A DNA stretch of 64,000 nt from Gammaproteobacteria bacterium. GTDB lineage: Bacteria > Pseudomonadota > Gammaproteobacteria > Pseudomonadales > Cellvibrionaceae. Positions 46,195 to 54,398 of this stretch are shown here, one piece after another (the stretch's first letter is position 1; every line of letters begins with the position of its first letter). Where the stretch lies: positions 9,425 through 73,424 of the forward strand of contig JAGKWY010000003.1 of NCBI GenBank assembly GCA_021151625.1, in the 5' to 3' direction. The position numbers and the translations under genes are program-made. The notes under the pieces are model-generated. The model searched no databases, was not told where the DNA came from, and worked only from the letters and a program-made list of their open reading frames with translations.

Positions 46195-48813
46195 TTACTG
46201 CTTTTTAATTTCAAACCAATTGATATTCCACTCCTTACCAATCGAACGGAAACGCAAGGTGTGATTGCCAGCAGTTAATGCAAAAGTGCCGCTGCTTTTT
46301 GTCACCCAGGTTTGCCAGCCGCCGGTCGCGTCTACGCTGCGAGTGTCTACTACTACATCATCAATCAATACTTCAAAACCGGTGCTGCCAGTTTGTGTAG
46401 CAAGGCGATAATCAATGCTGTAATTGCCTGCTGTTTCGGTTTTGATTTTGAATTCGATAAAATCGCCCGCATCAAAATGCCCCACGTTTTGGCCACCACC
46501 TGTATCGGAAGAATTTTCCAATTGGATACCGCTCATGCCCGTGTATTTTTCTGCTTCTACTTTTGCCGGTACTGCCACGAACAACAATTTAGTGTTGGCC
46601 GGATTGCTGGCATAACCTTCGGCAATTTTATTTTTGGCGGTTACCGAGTAGTAATAAGTTTCTTCCTCGCTGATACCTGAATCGGCAAAGTTGGTTGCAG
46701 TCAGGTTTTCACCAAGCAAGGTGCCTTTTACGCCGGCAACTGTAGAGCGATAGACATTGTAAGTAATATCGCTACCAACAACCGGGTTCCAGCTCAATGC
46801 GACATTGGTACCCGTTTGTGTGAGCGCAACACCCGCTGGTTTAGCCGGGTAATCAAATACATCGTTGTGCTCGCTGGTGACCAACCATTTTGCTAAACCT
46901 GAATGCACGTCATAACCGACTTCACCGTAGCTCTTAAACAGTTTTTCAATATCAGCGATGGACGCCGTAGTGAAATCCACTTTGCCGGCGTTATCGACTA
47001 CATCTTTTCCTGCGACGGGAGCGTCTTCGATTAAATAAATTTCGGCCCAGGTATTTACGCTGCCGTTATCTTTAAAGGCGCCGCTAAAAGTATAGCTCTG
47101 GCCAGCTTGCAAGGTGATTTGTTGATAGAGTGCGCCATTGATTTCACCGGTTACACCTACGGGTCTGCTGATGCGCAATACAGCACCGTTACCACCGGTA
47201 GGCTGCTTGCTTGCATCGCTGTTGTTGTAATCAAAATTGAGCGAACCGCTAATGGTTAATTCAGTCCAGCCACTGCCGCTGCCAAAACCGCCGTTCACTA
47301 ACACTTCTTCGTTAGTCACGTTATTTTTCAGGCTGATATTGTCGTAAGTCACATCGGGATTGGCACCGCTGTTTGCGCCGGTTTTTATCACCAGATAATA
47401 ATTTTTACTGCCGGTGCCATTGGCGGTAATCACGCCGGCTTTTTTCGCGCAGGCATTGGCGAAGCTGGAATTCCAATTCGCGCAATCCCAGGTGCTGGCT
47501 TTGGTGATTAGCCCAACGCCGGTATCCAGGCTGGTATTGATTTCATTGGTCACCATGCCCCAGGTGCCTTTGCCCTGGCCACCGGCAACGCTTACTAATT
47601 TGTACGCCCAACTGGTAGATGCCCAATTATAGCCGGCAAAAATATCGTAGGTGGCGCGGCCAATTTTTCCGCCTAATTCCAAACCGGCCGATTGCCAGGG
47701 TTGGAACTCACCCATCAGCATGGGTGTTTTCAGTGCAGCAATTTTTTTATCCCAATCGCATACCCCCGCTGTTCCGGTTTGGCCGCACTTCAGCCAATCG
47801 CGATGCACATCGTAATGGCTGTCGCCCGGTCTATCGCCAAATAAACCCGGGTAAGGGTGAAGTTCAAAGGCGACGTTGGTCATGCCTTTGGCAACCGGGT
47901 CGCCATAGACTTCGATATTGCCGTAGTGGCTGGGCAGCATGACGATATGTTTGCTGTCGATCTTGCGAATTACTTCGTAGAGTTCAGTTACGCGCGCGGC
48001 CATATCTTCGGCGGTTGAGCCCCAGGGCTCATTGAGCGGATCGTAAGCGGCAACCACCGGTTCGTCTTTGTAGCGCGTGGCAATTTGTTCCCACAACCAC
48101 TGGGTGCGCTCCTGGTATTCCGGGGTGCTCCAGTATTTATTTTGACCCGAGCAGCCGGTGTGGTCATTCGGGGTTTGGCCACCGAGTGCGCCGTGTAAAT
48201 CCAGAATCACATAAATGCCGCGTTTCTTCGCTTCGGCAATCGACCAGTCGATGTAGTGCCAGGCATCGGCGCGCAGGGTTTTGGGATTTTTTTCGTCTTC
48301 AATCACGTTCCACAAAATGGGCAGGCGCACAATGTTAAAGCCGAAAGCTTGCAGCTGATCCCAGTCGCGCTCCTTAATCCAGTTGTCGCGAAAGAGTTTA
48401 ATCAGGCGCTCTTTTTCGTCGTAGCCGAAGCGCTTGGTGAGTTCGGCTTCCAGGGTGCATTGGTCGTGCACACCGTTGCCACCCTGGCCCATCATCCAGA
48501 ATTCCTGTACCAACCAGTTGCCGAGATTTGTGCCTTTTAAATGGACCTGATTGCCGGAGGCTTTTACCCATTTGCTGCCATCGGTTTTTAGCAGGGTTAG
48601 GCCTTCCGGCGGTGCTGAGCTGCTGGCGGCGCTGGATGCGGCCTGTGAACTTTGGGCAAAACTGCTGGAGGATACATTTCCATCAGTACTGCCTCCGCCG
48701 CTGCCACCACCGCAGGCGGCTAGGCCGAGTATGCCGAGCGTTAACAGGCTGAGTGTAAATGGACGATGGACCGGGTTGTGTTTGCCGTTGGCACAGTTGT
48801 CATTGGGTGTCAT
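46195..48813 (-). CDS. Lipoprotein GH5 glucanase-like enzyme with CBM4-like, Fn3 and CBM6 modules
   Basis: 872 residues from ATG 48813; an in-frame start at 48900 would lie inside the leader hairpin. The type II signal ends LGILGLAACGGG, so the enzyme is probably anchored to the outer membrane. A Ser linker leads to GH5: LKGTNLGNWLVQEFWM, NIVRLPILWNVIEDE, VILDLHGALGGQ, acid/base Glu in DPLNEPWG, nucleophile Glu in LMGEFQPW. This is the pattern of exo-beta-1,3-glucanase-like GH5 subfamilies. Then come a jelly-roll module of CBM4/9 type (YDNISLKNNVTNEEVLVNGG), an Fn3 domain (VALSWNPVVGSDITYNVYRS) and a C-terminal CBM6 (VEAEKYTGMSGIQLENSSDT, GGWQTWVTKS, WNINWFEIKK). Its paralogue is at 51877-53994. 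Substrate is inferred, not proven. Confidence 0.87.
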   Translation of the reverse strand: MTPNDNCANGKHNPVHRPFTLSLLTLGILGLAACGGGSGGGSTDGNVSSSSFAQSSQAASSAASSSAPPEGLTLLKTDGSKWVKASGNQVHLKGTNLGNWLVQEFWMMGQGGNGVHDQCTLEAELTKRFGYDEKERLIKLFRDNWIKERDWDQLQAFGFNIVRLPILWNVIEDEKNPKTLRADAWHYIDWSIAEAKKRGIYVILDLHGALGGQTPNDHTGCSGQNKYWSTPEYQERTQWLWEQIATRYKDEPVVAAYDPLNEPWGSTAEDMAARVTELYEVIRKIDSKHIVMLPSHYGNIEVYGDPVAKGMTNVAFELHPYPGLFGDRPGDSHYDVHRDWLKCGQTGTAGVCDWDKKIAALKTPMLMGEFQPWQSAGLELGGKIGRATYDIFAGYNWASTSWAYKLVSVAGGQGKGTWGMVTNEINTSLDTGVGLITKASTWDCANWNSSFANACAKKAGVITANGTGSKNYYLVIKTGANSGANPDVTYDNISLKNNVTNEEVLVNGGFGSGSGWTELTISGSLNFDYNNSDASKQPTGGNGAVLRISRPVGVTGEINGALYQQITLQAGQSYTFSGAFKDNGSVNTWAEIYLIEDAPVAGKDVVDNAGKVDFTTASIADIEKLFKSYGEVGYDVHSGLAKWLVTSEHNDVFDYPAKPAGVALTQTGTNVALSWNPVVGSDITYNVYRSTVAGVKGTLLGENLTATNFADSGISEEETYYYSVTAKNKIAEGYASNPANTKLLFVAVPAKVEAEKYTGMSGIQLENSSDTGGGQNVGHFDAGDFIEFKIKTETAGNYSIDYRLATQTGSTGFEVLIDDVVVDTRSVDATGGWQTWVTKSSGTFALTAGNHTLRFRSIGKEWNINWFEIKKQ

Positions 48814-48834
48814 AGCGGTTCTCTTATATTTATT

Positions 48835-48854
48835 AAAAAGCTCGCAGTGCGAGC
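48835..48854 (-). promoter_or_regulatory. Attenuator-like hairpin in the GH5 lipoprotein leader
   Basis: On the minus strand GCTCGC-ACT-GCGAGC is followed at once by TTTTT, 22 nt before the ATG. The stem is short but GC-rich; hairpin plus T-run in a leader suggests attenuation or simple structure near the RBS. Confidence 0.35.
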
Positions 48855-49002
48855 GGGGGGTTATTGTTATTGCCGCTGCATGGTCACCCAAAAGTCGCAC
48901 ATCTGCGCCCGACTAAATTTACTCGAACCGCCTCAGGTTCGGCTGCGCCTAAACTGGGAAACTTTTCCCCGAACCTTTTTGCTAACCCATTGAAAAATTG
49001 AT

Positions 49003-49029
49003 TAAAAAAGCCCCGTGCGAACACGGGGC
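49003..49029 (-). terminator. Intrinsic terminator, minus strand
   Basis: Stem GCCCCGTG / CACGGGGC (49010-49029) is followed on the minus strand by T6. It would end transcripts arriving from the membrane-protein gene at 49358-49954 and insulate the GH5 leader. Confidence 0.75.
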
Positions 49030-49357
49030 AAAGAAATGGTTTCCAGAAAAGAGGGCTGTGGGTGCAGCCGCTATGACTGACTTTTCCGGAACCCAGGGAG
49101 GATGGTCAAACAATCCTGGGGCCATTAAAGCCAATCTTTTGGGTGGGCACGTCCTGTCACATGCAACCGAACTTGCCGATAAAAACTGGGGCTGGTTTGT
49201 TTGAGGGGGGTTAAACGAACGTCGCGCAGGCAGTAAGCGGGAAGGTGGCAGAGTAAAAAAGGACGACTTCTTACTTGTTCCTTTTACTCGATCCTGATGA
49301 TATTGCAGGGGTTAATTAGGAGAAGAATAGTGCCAGAGTTTTCCTGGCACTCAATTT

Positions 49358-49954
49358 TTATTCGCTGACCTCATTGTTGGGTAGGAATATACCTAGCAGG
49401 GCAAGCGCGATAATTGCCACACCAAAGAAAATCCAAACGCAATTTGCAAATGTGAATTTGGAGTTTGATCTACCACTCGGGTCGTTACAGCCAAGGTTTA
49501 TGGCTCGTTGGGCTTTCAGTAATACAACCCCATATAACACCATTAATGGAATAGGGAGAAACTCTATAGGCTCACTCATGGAACCGGAAGAGGTAACTTG
49601 ATTAATAATGCGGGAGGCTAATAGCGCAATAACAGCGACGGTGGCCCATACATTTGGCTTCCAGGCGAAATCCTTTTGCTGAGACTTAATCTGCATGTCC
49701 ACAACCGAAAATAGTCCGTGGGTGAAAAAAATAGAAAATATTGCCCGCATGATGGGCATGGGAGTATTGTCGTTATAATAGATTTTATATTGTTGCCAAT
49801 TTTTATAGTGCCAATACAAGCCATATAGGCTGAACGTTACTATATACAGCGTTATAAATTTCGCAGGTGATACCACATAAAAGACAGGCTGAACTGAATT
49901 GTCTTCTGGCTCTGTTAGCGCAGCTTCCGGTGCTGCATAGATATTTTCTTGCAT
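49358..49954 (-). CDS. Uncharacterised four-TM membrane protein
   Basis: 198 residues. After a polar N-terminus there are about four hydrophobic segments: FITLYIVTFSLYGLYWHYKN, AIFSIFFTHGLFSVV, VWATVAVIALLASRII plus LIPIPLMVLYGVVLL, and CVWIFFGVAIIALALLGIFL. The start LYGLYWHYKNWQQYK resembles small membrane proteins of the DUF4234 kind, but I cannot assign a family with confidence. It is the last of three minus-strand genes before the terminator at 49003; the other two encode lipoproteins. No function can be proposed. Confidence 0.75.
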   Translation of the reverse strand: MQENIYAAPEAALTEPEDNSVQPVFYVVSPAKFITLYIVTFSLYGLYWHYKNWQQYKIYYNDNTPMPIMRAIFSIFFTHGLFSVVDMQIKSQQKDFAWKPNVWATVAVIALLASRIINQVTSSGSMSEPIEFLPIPLMVLYGVVLLKAQRAINLGCNDPSGRSNSKFTFANCVWIFFGVAIIALALLGIFLPNNEVSE

Positions 49955-50052
49955 GGTAAATATCTCTCAATATTGATGATCTATCGGTTTCTGTTTGGTT
50001 GTAGCTGGCAGAGGGACAGGACTTCTGTGGAGGAGCAGAAGCCTTGAGTTAC

Positions 50053-50697
50053 TTAGTAAACCTCAGTCACGCTTGAATTTAATTGTTTCAAAAAGTCGGC
50101 AAAATTCTTTCTCAACGCCGTATCTATCATATAGTTAATTCTTAAATCTGCAGGTTTTGCGCTAATCGGTGTTCCCAACTCTGGAAATCCAAATTCTATA
50201 TCTTCCTTTCTGGAGCTGCGATAAGCGTTGGTCGTGACGATATTTGTGCGGTGATCAAGGTGACCCGTTAACGCATAGTTCACTCCTTCAAATAGCGGGG
50301 CCAGTTTACTTGTGGTAACGATAGCCTTACTTTCAATGCTTTTTGTGAAAATGGTGGTATCAGTGAGTGTGCTGATAACTTCGTAGTTAACAGTTAAGCT
50401 TACTTCCTGTGTAAATACTCCATTGATGCTTCCCTTTGTCAGGCTGATATTAACTTTAAATTTATCGTTTTCGCTCAAGTAATTGTTTCCGGAAAGGCTT
50501 TTGGTAAATGCTTCTTTTAAATCTTTAGTGGGTATTCTTCCAAATGCGGAGGTCACTTCTCCTATTTTTATAGATTCGTAGAGCGCACTATTTGGTGCAA
50601 TAGACCCTGCCCGAAGATGATTATATTTTGTCGGGTTTGTTTCACAGCCGGACAATAAAATAAATAAAAATGAAAGACATATGAAGTGAGACTTCAT
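50053..50697 (-). CDS. Lipoprotein of unknown function
   Basis: 214 residues with a type II signal (FICLSFLFILLSGC, lipobox LSGC). The mature chain is mostly beta-prone (KFKVNISLTKGSINGVFTQE, LTVNYEVISTLTDTTIF) with a helical C-terminus. I recognise no family. It lies 60 bp downstream of another lipoprotein gene on the same strand, and the local sequence is AT-richer than the flanking hydrolase genes, which suggests a different origin. Confidence 0.72.
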   Translation of the reverse strand: MKSHFICLSFLFILLSGCETNPTKYNHLRAGSIAPNSALYESIKIGEVTSAFGRIPTKDLKEAFTKSLSGNNYLSENDKFKVNISLTKGSINGVFTQEVSLTVNYEVISTLTDTTIFTKSIESKAIVTTSKLAPLFEGVNYALTGHLDHRTNIVTTNAYRSSRKEDIEFGFPELGTPISAKPADLRINYMIDTALRKNFADFLKQLNSSVTEVY

Positions 50698-50757
50698 TGG
50701 TTATTCCTGATGGAGTTTAACTGGGGCTTTAAAGCTATTCCGATGGCTTAAGTCTTT

Positions 50758-51195
50758 TTAAAACACGTCATAAACAATGTTAATGGTTGCTGTGCTATTA
50801 GGGACTGGTTTGGTGCAGTTGTTGTCTTCGCAAAGCTCCAATGTGATAGAGCCCTGGTAGGTTCCTTTTTTTAATCGAGTAAAATAGGGTTGTGCTGCGT
50901 ATAATGTGAGCGTTGAGTCGACCGACATGTCAATGAGGGGAAGATATACTCGTTCGATGAGCTTGGGGCTATTATTTTTAGCCATTACATAGATAGTGCC
51001 TTTGAGGTTTTCAACCTTGAAACCAATCTCTTCTTTATAAATGTTGGTGGTTCCGCCTTCTTCTCCCTGAATATAGAGGATGTCTTTTTCAAGTTTGATA
51101 CTCGGGCTTTTGTTTGATTTGTTGTCACTTGTTCCAGCTCCTCCGCAAGAAGCTAATAAAAATACGGCTGCCAGAATAGAAAGTCTTTTCATCAT
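50758..51195 (-). CDS. Lipoprotein of unknown function
   Basis: 145 residues with a clear lipoprotein signal (RLSILAAVFLLASCGG, lipobox LASC). After a short Ser/Asn/Lys linker the chain looks like a small beta-sandwich (ILYIQGEEGGTTNIYKEEIG, FKVENLKGTIYVMAKNN, GTYQGSITLELCEDNNCTKP) with two nearby cysteines that could form a disulfide. The family is not recognised. It is probably cotranscribed with the lipoprotein gene downstream. Confidence 0.72.
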   Translation of the reverse strand: MMKRLSILAAVFLLASCGGAGTSDNKSNKSPSIKLEKDILYIQGEEGGTTNIYKEEIGFKVENLKGTIYVMAKNNSPKLIERVYLPLIDMSVDSTLTLYAAQPYFTRLKKGTYQGSITLELCEDNNCTKPVPNSTATINIVYDVF

Positions 51196-51623
51196 AAAAA
51201 TTATTTAGTGTTGAAGGTGTGTTAATTGATATTGCTTTGTGTAGTCATTGTTTCCAGTGTTGGCATACGGATGCAAAGCAGAATCGCACTAAATCAGCAG
51301 GCGGCTGGAAGAGGGAGCTTTACTATGATTGCAATTTGGAGTGCTGGGGGTAGTAGAAGGAAATAGCAGGTAGCGAGGTGCCGCTTAATGTCCATAATTC
51401 CATAGCCGCCGAGTCATATATCCAAAATCCGTAACACCATTCCTTGAAGTCTGTGCATGTCATTCCTGTAACGAGCGTCGAATCGCACAAAGGTCATTCG
51501 ATTCGATTTGCCCGGCAATATTACAGCCTATTTCCGAGAGTGCAACCTGTGTCACAGTATGTAGTGTTGGTTTTGAATTGGCTGTTCGCCGGTGCAGGGT
51601 GGTTTTTTGCAAAGAGTAGTTGC

Positions 51624-51647
51624 AAAAAAGCCGGCGCAAGCACCGGC
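51624..51647 (-). terminator. Intrinsic terminator, minus strand (second of two)
   Basis: GCCGG...CCGGC stem with internal pairs, followed on the minus strand by T6. It backs up the terminator at 51803-51833. Confidence 0.6.
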
Positions 51648-51706
51648 AAGAGAGCTCATTACAAAACGGGTTGGCTTCAATCAACCGCATGTAATGAAAG
51701 GCTATG

Positions 51707-51755
51707 GAGAGAAAGCCATTAACGAGAGAAAGCCTTTAACGAAAAAACTATTAAC
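51707..51755. repeat. Degenerate short tandem repeat
   Basis: GAGAGAAAGCCATTAAC and GAGAGAAAGCCTTTAAC are adjacent 17-mers with one mismatch, followed by a decayed 15-nt copy GAAAAAACTATTAAC. Too few units for a functional claim. Confidence 0.5.
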
Positions 51756-51802
51756 AAGAAAAAACTTAATAATAAAAACCACGAGCGAGATAAATCTGTT
51801 TT

Positions 51803-51833
51803 CAAAAACGGCCAGCGCATTGCTGTGCTGGCC
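51803..51833 (-). terminator. Intrinsic terminator of the CBM6-GH5-CBM6 gene
   Basis: Stem GGCCAGC (51810-51816) / GCTGGCC (51827-51833), followed on the minus strand by GTTTTTG. It lies 44 bp after the stop codon. Confidence 0.7.
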
Positions 51834-51876
51834 TAAGCATTGTGACACCGGGCCGCGCAGGTGAACCGTGATTGGA

Positions 51877-53994
51877 CTATTGCTTGGTGAGCTGCCACCA
51901 GTTGATATTCCAACCACCTTTTCTCACGAAGATCGCCAGGTCTTGTTGGCCTGCTTGCAGGTTCACGGTGATCGAAACCGTTTGCCAGTTTTGCCAGCCG
52001 CCGGTGTTGGGCACAGTTACCACACCCAGGTCAGCTCCGTTTCTGCTCAACACCAAAGTGCCGCCGCTGTAGGGCGATGCCACGCGCACTTGCAGTGTGT
52101 AATTGCCGGCAGTGGGGATGTTGATCGGGTAGCTCATCCAATCGTTATCGTCGGTGCTGCCTGCATTGAAACCGCCATCGGCATCGGTAGTAGTTTCCAT
52201 GCGGATACCACTGTGATCCTTAAACATTTCCGCTTCGATGCGTTGACCGGTTTGTGCTTTCCAGTTCATCCAGTAGGCGATGCTTTCATTGCGCACTAAT
52301 GGCTGGGTGCTGAATTGCTTGAACCAGTTTTCGATCTGCGCGGCGCTCGCGCTACTCACGTTCAACCCGCTCATGCCACCGCCATTGTTTGAGTTGGTGA
52401 TCATGCCCCAGGCCCATGAACTGGTATCACCGTTGGAGCCGCCGGAGGAGGTGGTCTTCCAGGCCCAGTTGGTCGCTGCCCAGCCGTAGCTGTTGTAGAT
52501 GTCGTAGGCTTTGCGGGTCATCTGGCCTCCGTAGCTGCCGAGTAATGTCCAGGGCTGGAATTCCCCGACCAGGAAGGGCGTGGAAATACCGGTGATTTTG
52601 TTGCGCCAATCGCAACTTTCACCCGTTCCGTTCTGATTACAGTGCAGCCAGTTGGCGTACATGTTGGCTTGGCCGGCACCGTAACTGGCGGTGTCGTTCC
52701 AGCCCCAAAGGCCGGGGTAGAAGTGCATCCAGGTGGACACATTGGTCAGGCCGCGGCTGTTGGGATTGCCATAGGCATCGATACCCGAGTTGTGGCCGGG
52801 CAACAGGATAATGGTGTCTGGATCTTTCGCGCGCACTACGTTGAACAGCTCGTAGGAGCGGTTGGCGAGGGTGGTCGCGTCTGTGCCCCAGGGTTCGTTG
52901 AGCAGGTCATAGGCGACTACGGCGCTGCGGCCACGGTATTTCTGCGCGATCACATCCCACAGCCATTTGGTTCTATCCCAATAGTTGGCGTTGGTCCAAA
53001 GTTGCGCTGCACCTATACAGCCATCGTGCTGTTCGGAGGCAGCTGCTTGCCCGCCCACGGCACCATGCAAATCGATGATGGTGTACATGCCGCGTTTTTC
53101 GGCTTCATCAATTGCCCAGTCAAGGTACTGCCAGGCATCGGCGCGCAGGTTGTAGGGGTTGTACTCGTCTTCGATCAAACTATAGAGGAAGGGAATACGG
53201 ATCACGTTCATGCCCATGGCCTTCATCATGTCGAAGTCGCGGGTGGTGATGTAGTTGCTGCGGAACACCTTCATCAAGCGCTCTTTTTCGGCATTGCCAA
53301 AGCGCTGCGCCATCACCGATTCAAGCGTGCATTGATCATTCACCGCGCCGCCGTTGTGGGAGATGATCCCGCCCATCATCCAGAATTCCTGGATCAGCCA
53401 GTTGCCCAGATTGGTACCGCGCAAGTCCACGCGTTGATTGGTAGCAGCATTCACCCACAGGTGACCGCTTTGTTTGACGCGCGGCAAGGGTGCCCAGCTT
53501 TGGGTTTGCACCGGCACTACACGGAACCAGTTGAGGTTAAATCCGCCCGCCGGTACTGCTATACCAAATTGGCGTGTACCCGCAGAAAGGGTTACTCGCT
53601 GCTTGATGGTGGTCCAGGTTTGCCAGCCACCAGTCGAGGGCACAGTGATGGTGCCGTAATTAACCGAACCGCCGGCTTCTTCCAGGCGGATAGTACCACC
53701 GCCGCTTTGGCTGGCCACGCGGTATTCAATATCGTAAGCACCGGCGGTGGTGATAGTGACGGGGCTGTTGCTATAGGCCATCCAGTCATTGGCATCGATC
53801 CAGCCTACATTCTGGCCGCCGCCGGTGTCGCTGGTGGTTTCCAGTTGTACACCATTCATATGGCTATAGGCTTCCGCCTGAATGGTGGCGAGTGGTGTTT
53901 GTGCTAAAGCGGTTTGACCCAGAAGTGCACCGCTGAGCCCCAGTGCGAGGGCTGACCATTTGCCAGGCAAACGGCCGTTGCTGATTGTGTTCAT
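51877..53994 (-). CDS. Secreted CBM6-GH5-CBM6 glucanase-like enzyme
   Basis: 705 residues with a signal peptide (WSALALGLSGALLGQTALAQ). An N-terminal CBM6 (~35-160: IQAEAYSHMNGVQLETTSD, STGGWQTWTT, FNLNWFRVV) precedes GH5 (~175-560: LRGTNLGNWLIQEFWMMGG, VIRIPFLYSLIEDEYN, IIDLHGAVGGQ, acid/base Glu in DLLNEPWG, nucleophile Glu in LVGEFQPW) and a C-terminal CBM6 (IEAEMFKDHSGIRMETTTDA, WNINWWQLTK). The catalytic core is clearly paralogous to the lipoprotein GH5 at 46195-48813, but this one is soluble and doubly CBM-equipped. Beta-1,3-glucan (laminarin or fungal wall) is the likely substrate by family resemblance. It is divergent from a 7TM-AraC regulator gene, a plausible controller. Confidence 0.88.
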   Translation of the reverse strand: MNTISNGRLPGKWSALALGLSGALLGQTALAQTPLATIQAEAYSHMNGVQLETTSDTGGGQNVGWIDANDWMAYSNSPVTITTAGAYDIEYRVASQSGGGTIRLEEAGGSVNYGTITVPSTGGWQTWTTIKQRVTLSAGTRQFGIAVPAGGFNLNWFRVVPVQTQSWAPLPRVKQSGHLWVNAATNQRVDLRGTNLGNWLIQEFWMMGGIISHNGGAVNDQCTLESVMAQRFGNAEKERLMKVFRSNYITTRDFDMMKAMGMNVIRIPFLYSLIEDEYNPYNLRADAWQYLDWAIDEAEKRGMYTIIDLHGAVGGQAAASEQHDGCIGAAQLWTNANYWDRTKWLWDVIAQKYRGRSAVVAYDLLNEPWGTDATTLANRSYELFNVVRAKDPDTIILLPGHNSGIDAYGNPNSRGLTNVSTWMHFYPGLWGWNDTASYGAGQANMYANWLHCNQNGTGESCDWRNKITGISTPFLVGEFQPWTLLGSYGGQMTRKAYDIYNSYGWAATNWAWKTTSSGGSNGDTSSWAWGMITNSNNGGGMSGLNVSSASAAQIENWFKQFSTQPLVRNESIAYWMNWKAQTGQRIEAEMFKDHSGIRMETTTDADGGFNAGSTDDNDWMSYPINIPTAGNYTLQVRVASPYSGGTLVLSRNGADLGVVTVPNTGGWQNWQTVSITVNLQAGQQDLAIFVRKGGWNINWWQLTKQ

Positions 53995-54398
53995 AGTTGA
54001 TACCCATAAAGTTATTGTTATTGCATGAGTACGAAAGCCCGCTGCCGATTGCTCTTCTGCGCCGCTGCGCCTAAGTACATCTATCCATGGGGTTACATCA
54101 TTCCGTTATTGTTCTGGTTTTCGTTGGGATCAATCTAGGCGGGGTGATGGAAGTCTGTCGTTCGAGAGTAAAAGTGACACGCAAAAAAATCGCGATGCGA
54201 ACGGGTTCGAGAGCCGGAAAAATGCTCGAACCTTGCCACCTGACGCGGTTATTTATCGTCTCTTGGTCCTTCTCAAGCTTTGGGTTGTTATCTTCTCTGG
54301 CTCCGGCGATTTATCTTCTATAGTATCCCGGTGACAAAACCAGGGCGCGATCAACCAACACCAAAGCGCGCACAATAAGAAAGAGTGGGAGAACAACC
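53995..54398. other. Divergent promoter region between the GH5 and AraC-type genes
   Basis: 404 bp with the leader motif GTTATTGTTATTGC at 54011-54024 (17 nt from the GH5 ATG) and a -10-like TATAGT at 54319-54324 for the regulator. No gene is seen. Confidence 0.5.

Larger units (their letters stand above)
48814..49357. other. Intergenic region with leader signals, no gene seen
   Basis: It contains the leader of the GH5 lipoprotein gene (hairpin at 48835-48854 and GTTATTGTTATTGC at 48860-48873), an inverted repeat GAACC...GGTTC near 48917-48932, a minus-strand terminator at 49003-49029 and a hairpin AGTGCCAG/CTGGCACT (49329-49351) just after the membrane-protein stop. Short ORFs here have no support. 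Confidence 0.6.
51196..51876. other. Intergenic region, 681 bp, with terminators and short repeats
   Basis: No supported gene. It holds two minus-strand terminators (51624-51647 and 51803-51833), an inverted pair TTTTTTGCA/TGCAAAAAA (51604-51612, 51621-51629) and a short degenerate tandem repeat (51707-51755). A 92-codon ORF at 51444-51722 has no RBS, domain or composition support. Confidence 0.55.

Noticed and set aside
48998..49204. 68-codon ORF downstream of the GH5 leader
   Set aside because: It begins at a terminator hairpin and lacks any protein-like feature.
51444..51722. 92-codon ORF in the 681-bp gap
   Set aside because: No RBS, domain or signal; it overlaps terminator hairpins and the tandem repeat.
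52642..53907. 421-codon plus-strand ORF
   Set aside because: Mirror frame of the CBM6-GH5-CBM6 gene; Gly/Val/His-rich with no domain.
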